From Ignavibacteriota bacterium (GTDB lineage: Bacteria; Bacteroidota; Ignavibacteria; Palsa-1295), in the NCBI GenBank assembly GCA_003151825.1, contig PLYO01000002.1:39300-103299 (forward strand): a DNA stretch of 64,000 nucleotides. The letters are read 5' to 3'. The first letter of the stretch is position 1; each line of letters begins with the position of its first letter. Under the pieces are notes generated by a model. That model made no database searches. It was not told where the DNA came from and saw nothing but the letters and a program-made list of their open reading frames with translations. This document shows, piece by piece, positions 16,269 through 24,765 of the stretch. The position numbers and the translations under genes are program-made.

Positions 16269-17171
16269 ATGATGAATTCGAAAAAAATCGTTTTAGCGTT
16301 CTTGATGACCGTGGCACTCACACAGTGCGCGTTTGCCCAAACACGTTTGTCATACGCCAATACGACGGGAACTATTTATGATTGGCAAACCGATCTGCCA
16401 TGGGTCGGTCCAGAAATAGTTTATGGTTACGGAGAACGGTTCGATCTTTCGGTCAATCCTGGAACTATCGATTCCGTCGATTTCGTCATTGATAGCCTCG
16501 GTTCGGATTCCATTATTATAGAATTGTTGAAAGACACTATTCTTGAGTACGACACAGTGCATGAACATGTCCCTAATCTTACGAGTGACCCCATTGCTAA
16601 AATAACTGTCTATAAAGAATCAATTATTCCGGGTTCCAGAACGCATGTAAGTCTTGCAAGAACAGTCGTGCCGGATTCTTTTTTCGTTGTTCTTTTCAAC
16701 GATTCTAATGTCGTCAATGAATATAGAAGTTATCAAATTCCACCTGAAAATGTTCGCCTTTCTCATTCTGTATTTCTTGCCGTCGATACGGAATATGGTT
16801 CCGGAGACTTTACAGCTTTTCTCGATCAATCTTTTCAGTCTGGAAATACCGTCCTTTATGCCGAAATGGACATTGGCGTAACATACGAGAACGCGGATGG
16901 AGTGAAGACGCATCTTTCACCGTCACCCGTTTCAGCCACCGTTTCACCCGATCCTGCTCCGGCTGGGAACCCGGTTCGGGTGAGTGGCGCGGGTTCTTAT
17001 GTATCGGCGGAAATTGTCGATGAGGCTGGCCGCATTGTTCGCACGCTTCACACGAACGAGAATACTCCGATTACGGAGATACCCACGCAGGGTCTTTCAT
17101 CTGGAGTTTACAATGTGGTTCTTTTTAGCTCCGATGGAATCATGTCGAGCGTGAAGTTTGTGGCGGAATAG
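16269..17171 (+). CDS. T9SS-exported protein of unknown function
   Basis: 300 residues with a signal peptide (KKIVLAFLMTVALTQCAFA), a central beta-rich region without recognisable domain, and a short type-A sorting domain from VSPDPAPAGNPVRVSG to VKFVAE. The start is ATG 16269 or the following ATG. Base use in the middle is more AT-rich than in the neighbours. It stands alone between two copies of a short hairpin repeat (16166-16190 and 17198-17222). Confidence 0.8.
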   Translation: MMNSKKIVLAFLMTVALTQCAFAQTRLSYANTTGTIYDWQTDLPWVGPEIVYGYGERFDLSVNPGTIDSVDFVIDSLGSDSIIIELLKDTILEYDTVHEHVPNLTSDPIAKITVYKESIIPGSRTHVSLARTVVPDSFFVVLFNDSNVVNEYRSYQIPPENVRLSHSVFLAVDTEYGSGDFTAFLDQSFQSGNTVLYAEMDIGVTYENADGVKTHLSPSPVSATVSPDPAPAGNPVRVSGAGSYVSAEIVDEAGRIVRTLHTNENTPITEIPTQGLSSGVYNVVLFSSDGIMSSVKFVAE

Positions 17172-17197
17172 AGATTTAATCTCCCCTCTGGAATTTT

Positions 17198-17222
17198 GCA
17201 GGAACCGCTTTTGCCTTCCTGC
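17198..17222. repeat. Short hairpin repeat, copy downstream of the 16269 gene
   Basis: gcaggaaccgcttttgccttcctgc is a near-copy of 16166-16190. It lies 26 bp after the stop of the small T9SS gene and could act as its terminator, but no T-run follows. Confidence 0.5.
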
Positions 17223-17335
17223 ACTTTATAGGGCTTCTTGTTAGCGCGAGTGCGATTTCCGGATTAAAAAGGCTTATTCTCGCGCTGGCATGAGGATTCC
17301 TATTAAAACAATTTACGAATCACGTTTGGAGAGGG

Positions 17336-17374
17336 ACCACCACCCCCTGCCCCCCCTCCTTGAAAAGGAGGGGG
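17336..17374. repeat. Palindromic repeat in the ExbB leader (copy 3)
   Basis: Third copy of the ccccctccttgaaaaggag element found inside the two T9SS sorting domains. Here it lies just upstream of the ExbB start. It contains aaggagg, but at about 20 nt from the ATG this is too far for an ordinary ribosome binding site. Confidence 0.85.
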
Positions 17375-17391
17375 AATTTCAATATTATTCC

Positions 17392-18189
17392 ATGAAGAAA
17401 AACTCGCTTTTTGTCACAATCGTCATTTTGTGCGCTCTGGTCGCGTCGTACCTCATCTATTACTTTATTCTGGGCAATCCATCGCACTTTACCGATGCCC
17501 TCAAGACCAAGCCGGTCTCCGGCGATTATCTCGGAACCGCATACGTGGGCGGCTTTATCGTCCCGTGGCTGATGACGCTTACGATCATGGTTCTGACCTT
17601 CATCCTCGAGCGATTTTTCTCGCTTGCGAAGGCCAAAGGCACTGGCGATCTCAGCAAGTTTCTTTCGGGCGTCGAAAATAGCCTGAATGAAGGCAATGTC
17701 GATGGGGCCATCGAACTTTGCGCAAAACAGCGCGGAACCGTAGCGAACATTCTTCGCGCCGGACTCGAAAGCTTCAAGAAAGTGCGTAACGAAAACCGCA
17801 TGGAATCCGAAGTGAAGCTCGAGGAAGTCAAACGCACCATCGAAGAAGCCACGAGTATCGAAACTCCGCTACTTGAGCGCAACCTGATCGGCCTTTCGAC
17901 AATCGCCTCGATTTCGACGATGGTCGGACTGCTCGGAACGGTGCTCGGTATGATACGCGCCTTTAGTGCTATGGGCGCGCAGGGCGCGGCGAGCGCGACG
18001 GAGCTTTCCATCGGAATTTCCGAAGCGCTCGTGAATACGGCGTTAGGCATTCTGAGCGCCATCATCGCGATCATCTTCTACAACTTTTTCACGAACAAGG
18101 TCGATGGTTTTGTCTATACCATTGATGAGGCGGCGCTGAACCTGGTCGAGCAGCTCGACACGCGATTCCTCGCGAAGAAGGCGGCGTAA
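17392..18189 (+). CDS. exbB: ExbB/TolQ/MotA-family proton channel
   Basis: About 265 residues from ATG 17392; the longer frame from 17290 reads through a palindromic repeat and is rejected. There are three or four transmembrane segments: near residues 5-25, ~55-80, and two in the conserved C-terminal part with the family pattern LSTIASISTMVGLLGTVLGM and LVNTALGILSAIIAIIFYNFF. ExbB forms the pentameric inner-membrane channel that, with ExbD, uses proton motive force to drive TonB. It is the first gene of an ExbB-ExbD-ExbD-TonB cluster, separated from the next gene by a hairpin repeat. Confidence 0.92.
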   Translation: MKKNSLFVTIVILCALVASYLIYYFILGNPSHFTDALKTKPVSGDYLGTAYVGGFIVPWLMTLTIMVLTFILERFFSLAKAKGTGDLSKFLSGVENSLNEGNVDGAIELCAKQRGTVANILRAGLESFKKVRNENRMESEVKLEEVKRTIEEATSIETPLLERNLIGLSTIASISTMVGLLGTVLGMIRAFSAMGAQGAASATELSIGISEALVNTALGILSAIIAIIFYNFFTNKVDGFVYTIDEAALNLVEQLDTRFLAKKAA

Positions 18190-18191
18190 AA

Positions 18192-18305
18192 AAAGTGCTA
18201 AAGTGCTGAGTGCTAAAGTGCTATGTTCAAAATCCGTTAAATAGCCTTTAGCCCAGCACCAATGCACTATTACTCAGCACTTCAGCACTCAGCACTTTAG
18301 CACTT
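18192..18305. repeat. Long imperfect hairpin between exbB and exbD
   Basis: The arm aaagtgctaaagtgctgagt... (18192-18222) pairs with ...actcagcactttagcactt (18276-18305) with one mismatch in 30. Each arm is itself a tandem of agtgcta/agtgctg units. It fills the whole gap between the two genes. Confidence 0.85.
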
Positions 18306-18312
18306 CTCGACA

Positions 18313-18858
18313 ATGGCAAAAATCAAATTAAAACGCCACAGTTTTAGGCTCGACATGACGCCGATGGTCGATGTCGGCTTTTTGCTCGTGACCTTCTTCA
18401 TGCTCACGGCAAAATTCAAGCCGCAATCCGATGAGCCGCTGCAGATCCAGCTTCCCGTTGCCATTGCCGACACGACAAGGCTTCCGGACGCGAACATCGC
18501 AACCATCGAGGTCGGACTCAAGCCGCTCGCCGATGGGCGCGTGGACACCGTTATCGAGTTCGGATTATCGAACGAGAAGGATCGCGCGCCGGTCTATAAG
18601 CCGCTGAATCTGACGGATCCAAAGACCGGTCAGCCGCTTACCGACGCGCAACTTGCGATGAAAGCCGGTGTTGTCGTTACAAAGGCGACGCTCGAAACCG
18701 TCGTGCAGCAATCGCGCTTGCAGAATCCCGCGATGCGCTATGCAATCAACGCGGATTCCGCCATCACGTTTGGCACCATCAATGATGTGATGCATGCCTT
18801 GCAGAAATATGGCGCCACGCGCATGAATCTCGTGACCATGAATAAAGAAAAAAGGTAA
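18313..18858 (+). CDS. exbD: ExbD/TolR-family biopolymer transport protein (first copy)
   Basis: 181 residues: short basic N-terminus, one transmembrane helix with the channel Asp in the pattern DMTPMVDVGFLLVTFFML, and a periplasmic domain. The Asp is the proton-carrying residue of the family. The periplasmic domain is longer than usual, with an insert around residues 60-110 before the conserved end (NPAMRYAINADS). Two ExbD paralogues in a row are typical of Bacteroidota TonB clusters. The stop is followed by a second repeat-filled gap. Confidence 0.92.
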   Translation: MAKIKLKRHSFRLDMTPMVDVGFLLVTFFMLTAKFKPQSDEPLQIQLPVAIADTTRLPDANIATIEVGLKPLADGRVDTVIEFGLSNEKDRAPVYKPLNLTDPKTGQPLTDAQLAMKAGVVVTKATLETVVQQSRLQNPAMRYAINADSAITFGTINDVMHALQKYGATRMNLVTMNKEKR

Positions 18859-18950
18859 CATCTCACAAGCCGTAGTCGTACCCTTTGGTGAGTACGGTCA
18901 CATCGTGGGCTTCAAACCCACGGCTACGAAAGATGAATAAAGAAAAAGGA
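18838..18950. repeat. Structured insert flanked by an 18-bp direct repeat between the exbD genes
   Basis: The direct repeats atgaataaagaaaaaagg (18838-18855) and atgaataaagaaaaagga (18933-18950) bracket about 77 bp that contain the hairpins cgtac/gtacg and gtggg/cccac and the outer pair agccgt/acggct. The layout looks like an insertion that duplicated the 3' end of exbD. The second copy supplies the aaaaagga ribosome binding site of the next gene. Confidence 0.7.
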
Positions 18951-18958
18951 TAAAAGTC

Positions 18959-19456
18959 ATGTCGGAAGTTGTTCAAAGCGGAGGTAAAAAGCAAAAGGGC
19001 AAGAAGCACCCTCGTCTGGGCGTGCGCTTAGACATGACGCCCATGGTCGATGTCGCCTTTTTGCTGCTCACCTTCTTTATGCTGACGACGACCCTGCTCA
19101 CGCCGCAGGTCATGGAGATCACCATGCCGCCGGACTCGAAAATTCCGGTCGAGATCGCTGAATCGAATTTGCTGACGCTTCGCATTCGAGCGGACAGGAC
19201 GGTCTTTTGGAATATGGGCACCGAAGCGCCGCAAAAGATCGCCATCGCGGATGTTTCGAAGATATTGAAGCAGCATCTTCAGATCAATCCGAAGCTCTCG
19301 ACGCTCATCAAAATCGACCGGCTGGCGAAATACCAGGCGCTCGTCACCATGATCGACGATTTGAACGAGACGCAAGCGCAGCTTGGCCAGACCGAAAAGC
19401 GGTTCAGCTTAGTCGCCATGGACGATACAGATCAGAAATTAGTAGCAGGATTATGA
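18959..19456 (+). CDS. exbD: ExbD/TolR-family biopolymer transport protein (second copy)
   Basis: 165 residues. A lysine-rich N-terminus precedes the transmembrane helix with LDMTPMVDVAFLLLTFFMLT, which contains the family's channel Asp. The periplasmic domain (about residues 45-165) is of ordinary length and ends VAMDDTDQKLVAGL. It is paired with the first ExbD and ExbB to form the motor for TonB. A well-placed aaaaagga ribosome binding site lies 9 bp upstream, provided by the duplicated sequence left at the repeat insertion. Confidence 0.92.
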   Translation: MSEVVQSGGKKQKGKKHPRLGVRLDMTPMVDVAFLLLTFFMLTTTLLTPQVMEITMPPDSKIPVEIAESNLLTLRIRADRTVFWNMGTEAPQKIAIADVSKILKQHLQINPKLSTLIKIDRLAKYQALVTMIDDLNETQAQLGQTEKRFSLVAMDDTDQKLVAGL

Positions 19457-19466
19457 TCTACATTTT

Positions 19467-19555
19467 CCCAGGGTTCCGTTTCACTCCACCCTGGGCTATT
19501 GACCGGATTTTTGTTTTGGTTTTTAGCCCAGGGTGCAGTGAAACGAAACCCTGGG
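19467..19555. repeat. Long imperfect hairpin between exbD and tonB
   Basis: 19467-19497 (ccagggttccgtttcact...) pairs with 19525-19555 with two mismatches in 31. The loop is T-rich. This is the third different hairpin in consecutive gaps of the TonB cluster. Confidence 0.85.
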
Positions 19556-19574
19556 ATCGACGAAGAAGGTAAAT

Positions 19575-20309
19575 ATGGCACTCAGTAATTTAGTCACGGA
19601 ACGCCTCGAGCATTATGGGGGCATCGATCTTAAGAAGAACCAGAACCGGTACTTCTCGAATGCGCTTGGCATTTCGATCGGAGTTCACTTACTGCTGATC
19701 TTGTTTTATATCGGATGGTCGTGGTTTTCGAACGACGACTCGAGCGTGCCGCATATCCGTATCCATTCGATCGCGGAGCTTGCGCCGCCGCCTTCGACCG
19801 AGAACCAGGACGTGCAGCCCGTCACGCCGCCGCCGCCGAGCAATGTGGTAAAGCCCAATCTTGGCGTGCCCGTCCCTGTGCCGGACGCAATCGCGCCGCA
19901 GCTCACGCTACCGGACATGAATCAGCCCACCCCACAGGCAGTCGTAAGCAACGGGCCGGTGACGAATGCGCCAGTGGACTTGCATATCGAGCCGGTCACA
20001 GAAACAGACCCGGATACCGACGCATTTATAGATGTTTCCGATGAGCCGCATGAAATCCAGCCGCTCGAAAAGCTCATCAACTATCCCGAAGTCGCGCGAA
20101 GGAGCGGACTCGAAGGGAAGGTCGTCGTATCGGCGCTTATTGGCAAAGACGGAGGCGTCGAAAAAGTGGTAGTAGAAAAATCAGACTACGATCTCTTCAA
20201 AGACGCCGCTGTCGATGCAATGAAGCGAGCGAAATTCACCCCTGCACGGCAAAATGGAACGGCGCTTAAAGTCTGGATTACGCGGACCATCAATTTCAAG
20301 CTTCATTAG
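19575..20309 (+). CDS. tonB: TonB energy transducer
   Basis: 244 residues. A cytoplasmic N-terminus of ~35 residues, one transmembrane helix (NALGISIGVHLLLILFYIGW, with the His typical of TonB), a proline-rich spacer (residues ~70-150) and a C-terminal TonB domain with YPEVARRSGLEGKVVVSALI and the ending TRTINFKLH. It couples the ExbB/ExbD motor to outer-membrane TonB-dependent receptors. No receptor gene is in the window. It is the last of the four energising genes; a hairpin repeat separates it from the second exbD. Confidence 0.95.
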   Translation: MALSNLVTERLEHYGGIDLKKNQNRYFSNALGISIGVHLLLILFYIGWSWFSNDDSSVPHIRIHSIAELAPPPSTENQDVQPVTPPPPSNVVKPNLGVPVPVPDAIAPQLTLPDMNQPTPQAVVSNGPVTNAPVDLHIEPVTETDPDTDAFIDVSDEPHEIQPLEKLINYPEVARRSGLEGKVVVSALIGKDGGVEKVVVEKSDYDLFKDAAVDAMKRAKFTPARQNGTALKVWITRTINFKLH

Positions 20310-20383
20310 CCGTTTGGGTAGAAATTAAGTCAAAAACCGTCTAAGTGCCTTGAAGCCGGCACGAAGGCTTTGGAACTCTCACT

Positions 20384-20680
20384 ATGCTGCAATCCAGGCG
20401 AAATCTTACCGAGGGGCCCCCAAGCAAAATCGCCGGGGTGGTTTATATCCTGATTGGGATCATGGCGCTGGGCGTTGCCGCGTTCGTACTATTTTATCAA
20501 GGCTCGCTAACGGGGCCACCGTCCACTTTCCGAACAGGGTTTGGAGTTATCATTGCGCTCTACGGTGCGTTCCGAATTGTTACAGGCATTTCGACGGTCC
20601 GAAAAGCAGACGCGGTAAAGGACGTCTCTGCAATTTCTGGGCGAAGTACTATTCCACCTTCCAAACCACCTGTCGAATGA
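20384..20680 (+). CDS. Small membrane protein in the TonB-PstS cluster
   Basis: 98 residues with two transmembrane helices (about residues 17-37 and 49-66) linked by a short loop. The pattern IAGVVYILIGIMALG and IALYGAFRIVTGI is seen in small membrane proteins found in the same gene order in Bacteroidota. Its stop overlaps the start of the PstS-like lipoprotein by 4 bp (ATGA), so the two are coupled. The function is unknown; the position suggests a role in envelope energisation or phosphate-binding protein assembly. Confidence 0.7.
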   Translation: MLQSRRNLTEGPPSKIAGVVYILIGIMALGVAAFVLFYQGSLTGPPSTFRTGFGVIIALYGAFRIVTGISTVRKADAVKDVSAISGRSTIPPSKPPVE

Positions 20681-21579
20681 GGCGGCGCCCTTTTGTCGTT
20701 TTGGCCCTTTTGCTCGTAAGCTGCGCATGTGGCAAGCAAGAAAATACCGCATCGTCCGAATCCGCGACTTCGGGCAGCGCACAAATCGTCGCCGATGAAG
20801 TTCTGAAGCCCGCGATTGATAGCCTTGTGACTGGCTTCACCGCCGAGAACCCCGATGCGAAGGTAACGATAAAATATACGAGCGCCACGGAAGCCATTCG
20901 CGAGCTGATGAACCACGACGCGCGCGCGGTTATCATCGACCGAAGCCTCACACCGGCGGAGCGCTCGCTCCTCGAAAAAGATTCCGTTACGCTGCCGGAA
21001 TACCGGCTTGCGGAAGATGGCATCGGCTGCGTCGTCTCGGCAAAAAATCCCGCATCGACCGTGCGCAAAAGCGATCTCAAAAAAATGTTCAGCGGCGAAG
21101 CAACCGCTTGGGGCGATGTTACGCTCATCTTGCCGGCATATCCATCCAGCACGGAATATGTACTGGATTCGATCCTCATGGACGGCAACCAGACGAAAGC
21201 GAAATACCTCCTGCGATTCAGCACCACAGACAGCATCGCCGCTTATGTTGCGGACCATCCTAAGGCGATTGGCTTCATCGGCTCGGCATGGAACCACTGG
21301 CTTGAAGCCAAAAGGGATTCGAGCGTGAAAGTGCTTCCGGTCATTCCCTCGGATTCGAGTTCGCGCGGCCTTATCGAGCCAGTGCTGCTCAACATGGCCT
21401 ATATTGCGGAAGGGCTTTATCCGCTCGTGACGCGCGTAAACGGCTATTCCTTCGAAGTGCCCAATACCCTGCCGCGCGGATTCCTGGCTTACGCCTCGAC
21501 GGCCCATGGACAGATCGTATTTAAGAATTTCGATGTGTTGCCGACTACCCAGCCCATACGCATCGTGCCGAGCAAATAG
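20677..21579 (+). CDS. PstS-like phosphate-type substrate-binding lipoprotein
   Basis: About 300 residues from ATG 20677, which overlaps the previous stop; the longer frame from 20350 is a read-through artefact. A lipoprotein signal (FVVLALLLVSCACG) precedes a periplasmic binding fold of the PstS type: SAQIVADEVLKPAIDSLV at the start, TSATEAIRELMNHDARAVII in lobe one, and the PstS-like AEDGIGCVVSAKNP and LKKMFSGEATAWGDV. No Pst permease genes follow. In Bacteroidota such PstS-like proteins commonly follow exbD/tonB and precede a TPR gene, exactly as here, so the ligand may not be phosphate. Confidence 0.85.
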   Translation: MRRRPFVVLALLLVSCACGKQENTASSESATSGSAQIVADEVLKPAIDSLVTGFTAENPDAKVTIKYTSATEAIRELMNHDARAVIIDRSLTPAERSLLEKDSVTLPEYRLAEDGIGCVVSAKNPASTVRKSDLKKMFSGEATAWGDVTLILPAYPSSTEYVLDSILMDGNQTKAKYLLRFSTTDSIAAYVADHPKAIGFIGSAWNHWLEAKRDSSVKVLPVIPSDSSSRGLIEPVLLNMAYIAEGLYPLVTRVNGYSFEVPNTLPRGFLAYASTAHGQIVFKNFDVLPTTQPIRIVPSK

Positions 21580-21687
21580 AACCAGGATTTACAGGATGGA
21601 AAGGATTTTCAGGATGATTTTTATCCAAAATTCACTATATTAAAAGGATTATAGGATAATTTTACAGAAATTATCGTTTGCATATTC

Positions 21688-23394
21688 ATGAGGCGGTTTT
21701 TCTCCATATTACTCGTTTTTTTAGCTGTCGTGACGGGCGCGGCGTCGGCGCCTGCCTGGGCGCAGGCGCATGATATTCACGTCGCGGATGCGATGAAGCT
21801 TGTCGATCTCGGAAACGCGCGCGATGCGGCCGAGCAGCTTCGGCAAATGATCGCCACTGACCCGAAAAATGCCGAGGCTCATGCCGGGCTTGCCATAGCG
21901 CTCATCACGATGAACCAGCCGGCGGAAGCCTTGACCGAAGCACAGGCCGGGTTCGATCTGGACCGGCACGACGCATTCGTTCGTATTGCGCGTGGCACCG
22001 TCTATGGCAAGCAAGGCCGCATAAGTGACGCGCTCGACGAATTTCATCAGGCCATTAAGATCGATCCGAAAGATGTCGGCAGCATGGTCGCGCTCAGCCG
22101 CTACTATATTTCCATCGACTCGCTGAAATCCGGTGAGATTACGCTCTATCAAGCGCAAGGGCTTAATGCCAAAGATGTCCGCTCGTATCTCGGGCTTGCG
22201 GAGCTGTACGAACGCCAGCATATTCCCGAACTTGCGATCGGCCAGTACCAACAGGCGATGAAGCTCGATCCCACTGACGAGCGTGTCCACACCCAGCTTG
22301 CCGGACTTTATTTGCGCACACGAAAATATAATGAATCGGCAAAGGAATGGCTCGAAGTCATTCGCATTGACTCGAACTATGCCGACGCATATTATCAAAT
22401 CGCCAATCTCTATTTTCTTGCGAAGCAATACACGAATGCCGCCTCCTTCGCAGGGAGATACGTCAAGCTGCGGCCCAATGACATCAATGGCCAGTGGCTG
22501 TATGCAAGGGCGCTGACGGAAGCAGGGCAATATCAACAGGCGCTTCCGGCGCTGCAAGCGGTAGCTTCGAACGATTCGCTGCGCGCGCTTTCGCAGCTCT
22601 TGCTCGCGCGCAGTTATTTTTATTCGAAGGACTATCCCAAGGCGCTCGATATTTACCGCAATGCAAAAACACTTTCACCGCTCGATATAAAAAATTACGC
22701 CGCCATCCTTATCCTGCAAGGCGATACGGCCGGTGGCATCGAGCAGTATAAAAAGGCTCTGCAAGTCGATTCGGTCAGCTCCTCGAAAGACAAAATCGAA
22801 ACGCAAGTGACGATCGCCAATTTGCTCTATAAACAAAAGAAGTTTGAAGAAGCAAGCCAAATTTTTTCGGATATGGCAAAGGCCAATCCATCGGTGCATT
22901 GGTATCTGTGCGCCGGAGAGGCGTGTGTTGCCGCTAAAAAGCCGGACCTTGCTAAAAAATATTATGCACAGGCGCTTGGGCTGGACTCGAATTCGCTCGA
23001 AGTGCATTATCAAATGGCCTTCGCCGACCTTTCCATCAATGCCGGCACGCCGGAATCGCGCGAGGACTTCGAAAAGCTCGATTCTATCGCTAAGAAAACC
23101 GGCAACGCAGACACGGCCGCGATGGCCGAAGGATTCATGGCTTACGATTATGCCGCGCATCAGGACTGGCAGGGAGCCGCCGACTACCTTGAACCCGCGA
23201 TCAAAGTGCTCGAAGGGAAATCGTCGGAATTCCTGCCGAGTTTCGAGTTACTCCTGGCGCAGTCCTATGGCCAGTTGCGCGAATTCGCGAAGGCGAAGGA
23301 GTGGTATGAGAAAGTCCTGAAGCTCGATCCCAATAACGAGGACGCAAAAAAAGGTCTCGATTATCTAAAACAGGCTACACCTGGGAAGAAGTGA
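21688..23394 (+). CDS. Exported TPR protein
   Basis: 568 residues with signal peptide (RRFFSILLVFLAVVTGAASA) and about twelve tetratricopeptide repeats in two blocks, for example AHAGLAIALITMNQPAEAL, SDALDEFHQAIKIDPKDVG and AKEWYEKVLKLDPNNEDA. TPRs are protein-interaction scaffolds. It follows the PstS-like gene as in the conserved ExbB-ExbD-ExbD-TonB-PstS-TPR order, which argues for a shared role at the cell envelope. A 'gatttacaggatggaaaggat'-type filler repeat lies in the 108-bp gap before it. Confidence 0.9.
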   Translation: MRRFFSILLVFLAVVTGAASAPAWAQAHDIHVADAMKLVDLGNARDAAEQLRQMIATDPKNAEAHAGLAIALITMNQPAEALTEAQAGFDLDRHDAFVRIARGTVYGKQGRISDALDEFHQAIKIDPKDVGSMVALSRYYISIDSLKSGEITLYQAQGLNAKDVRSYLGLAELYERQHIPELAIGQYQQAMKLDPTDERVHTQLAGLYLRTRKYNESAKEWLEVIRIDSNYADAYYQIANLYFLAKQYTNAASFAGRYVKLRPNDINGQWLYARALTEAGQYQQALPALQAVASNDSLRALSQLLLARSYFYSKDYPKALDIYRNAKTLSPLDIKNYAAILILQGDTAGGIEQYKKALQVDSVSSSKDKIETQVTIANLLYKQKKFEEASQIFSDMAKANPSVHWYLCAGEACVAAKKPDLAKKYYAQALGLDSNSLEVHYQMAFADLSINAGTPESREDFEKLDSIAKKTGNADTAAMAEGFMAYDYAAHQDWQGAADYLEPAIKVLEGKSSEFLPSFELLLAQSYGQLREFAKAKEWYEKVLKLDPNNEDAKKGLDYLKQATPGKK

Positions 23395-23450
23395 AGATAG
23401 CCGAGGAAAGCGGGATAATAAAAGAGGAAGTCGCGGCGTGAGCAAAAAAC

Positions 23451-24311
23451 ATGCAAAGAACATTTCAAACGGGCGCATGGATACTCTCACTCGTGTTGCT
23501 TGCGTCCTGCGGCACGGTCCCGAAAACTTCGGTTGTGACTTCGCCCGACGGCCAGCCACGTTCATCCGTCGATGACTCGCTCTTTGCCCGCGTGCTCGAA
23601 CGCTCCATCGCGCCCACCGGAGCCGTGAGCTACAAAGCGCTGGAATCCGATACGGAGCTGACGGAATATCTCGCGCAAATTGCGCTCGTTCAGACCGATG
23701 CGTTTAATTCCCGCTCCGATCTGCTCGCCTTCTGGATCAATACGCACAATGCGTATGTGCTCGATCTCATCCGCTCGAATCCGGCCCATTCCATCGACGA
23801 TATTCCCGGATTTCGGTATGCGAAAGTGGTGATCGTAGGCCCGGATCGTTACTCGCTCGATGACATCGAGCATACGATGCTCGAGCAAAAGTTTCGGGAA
23901 CCGCGCGCCTTCTTTGCGCTTTTCGATGGCTCGCGATCCTCGCCCGCACTTCGCGCCGAGCCATATTCCGGCGAGCATCTCAGCGACCAGCTTGACGACC
24001 AACTGCACCATTTCCTTGCTGATTCGAGTGAAAATTATCTCGACCGGCGGGCGAACACACTCTATCTATCCAAAATTTTTCAAGACGATCGCGGCACGCT
24101 CGAAGAAATGACCGGAGAACCGCTCCCAACGCTCGTGCGCGATTTCGCACCGCAACCCATCTCCGCATGGATATCCGGGCATCCCGCTCTCCAAATTTCC
24201 TATCTTGGCTACGATTATACCATTAATTCCAGCGATGTCTGGCCACCGTATGCACCAGCAACTGAACGAAAATCCACGCCGCCCCGAAGAGTGTCTGGCG
24301 GCATTAGATAA
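23451..24311 (+). CDS. DUF547 lipoprotein
   Basis: 286 residues with a lipoprotein signal (ILSLVLLASCGT) and the DUF547 domain: AFWINTHNAYVLDLI is the family signature, followed by SLDDIEHTML and, later, LRAEPYSGEHLSDQLDDQL. DUF547 proteins are exported and of unknown function; the Cys/Asn/His arrangement has prompted suggestions of a hydrolase-like fold. The 3' end overlaps the DinB gene by about 60 bp in another frame, which is unusual for this otherwise loosely packed region. Confidence 0.88.
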   Translation: MQRTFQTGAWILSLVLLASCGTVPKTSVVTSPDGQPRSSVDDSLFARVLERSIAPTGAVSYKALESDTELTEYLAQIALVQTDAFNSRSDLLAFWINTHNAYVLDLIRSNPAHSIDDIPGFRYAKVVIVGPDRYSLDDIEHTMLEQKFREPRAFFALFDGSRSSPALRAEPYSGEHLSDQLDDQLHHFLADSSENYLDRRANTLYLSKIFQDDRGTLEEMTGEPLPTLVRDFAPQPISAWISGHPALQISYLGYDYTINSSDVWPPYAPATERKSTPPRRVSGGIR

Positions 24312-24765
24312 AAGTTACCACGTCTTTCTAAGGGCCGCGTCCGGGTATCCGCGCGAGCTTGTGCGCGAAAAACCTTCGGTGAAAGCGTTCAGCGCGACCG
24401 AAATCGTCTATCACATGCTCGATGTCGAGCGTCTGTGGCAGCGGCGCATTCGTGGCCTGCTGGATCGCTCCCTGACCCACTTCCAGCAAATGAACCCCGA
24501 TAAAGAGGCCGTGGACGGGCGCTACAATGAGCGGCCTTACGAGAACGGCATATCCGAACTAACCAGCGCTCGAACGGAGACACACGTTCTCATCCAAAGC
24601 ATGATGCCACGCGAATTCGAACTTACGGGCGTCCATTCCAAATATGGCGAAATGGATACCTATAAAATCCTCGAAACCATGGAAGACCACGATCACACCC
24701 ACGCCGCGCAGTTGCACCGCACGCTCGCGCAGGTAACGCAAACACACTCTCGCGCCACGCTTTGA
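24250..24765 (+). CDS. DinB-family four-helix protein
   Basis: About 171 residues of the DinB/DfsB (YfiT-like) superfamily, metal-binding four-helix proteins that include thiol transferases. The likely metal ligands are His in EIVYHMLDVE and the pair in MEDHDHTHAAQL. The start is uncertain: ATG 24250 or 24235 both lie inside the DUF547 gene, and no later ATG precedes the domain, so a long overlap is real or an unusual start is used. The stop overlaps the LysE-type gene start by 4 bp. Confidence 0.85.
   Translation: MHQQLNENPRRPEECLAALDKSYHVFLRAASGYPRELVREKPSVKAFSATEIVYHMLDVERLWQRRIRGLLDRSLTHFQQMNPDKEAVDGRYNERPYENGISELTSARTETHVLIQSMMPREFELTGVHSKYGEMDTYKILETMEDHDHTHAAQLHRTLAQVTQTHSRATL

Noticed and set aside
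20350-20676. N-terminal extension of the PstS-like gene in the ORF track
   Set aside because: It overlaps the small membrane protein gene out of frame; the lipoprotein signal starts at 20677.
20560-21507. 315-residue minus-strand frame opposite the PstS-like gene
   Set aside because: Antisense to a gene with a lipobox and family motifs; no supporting features.
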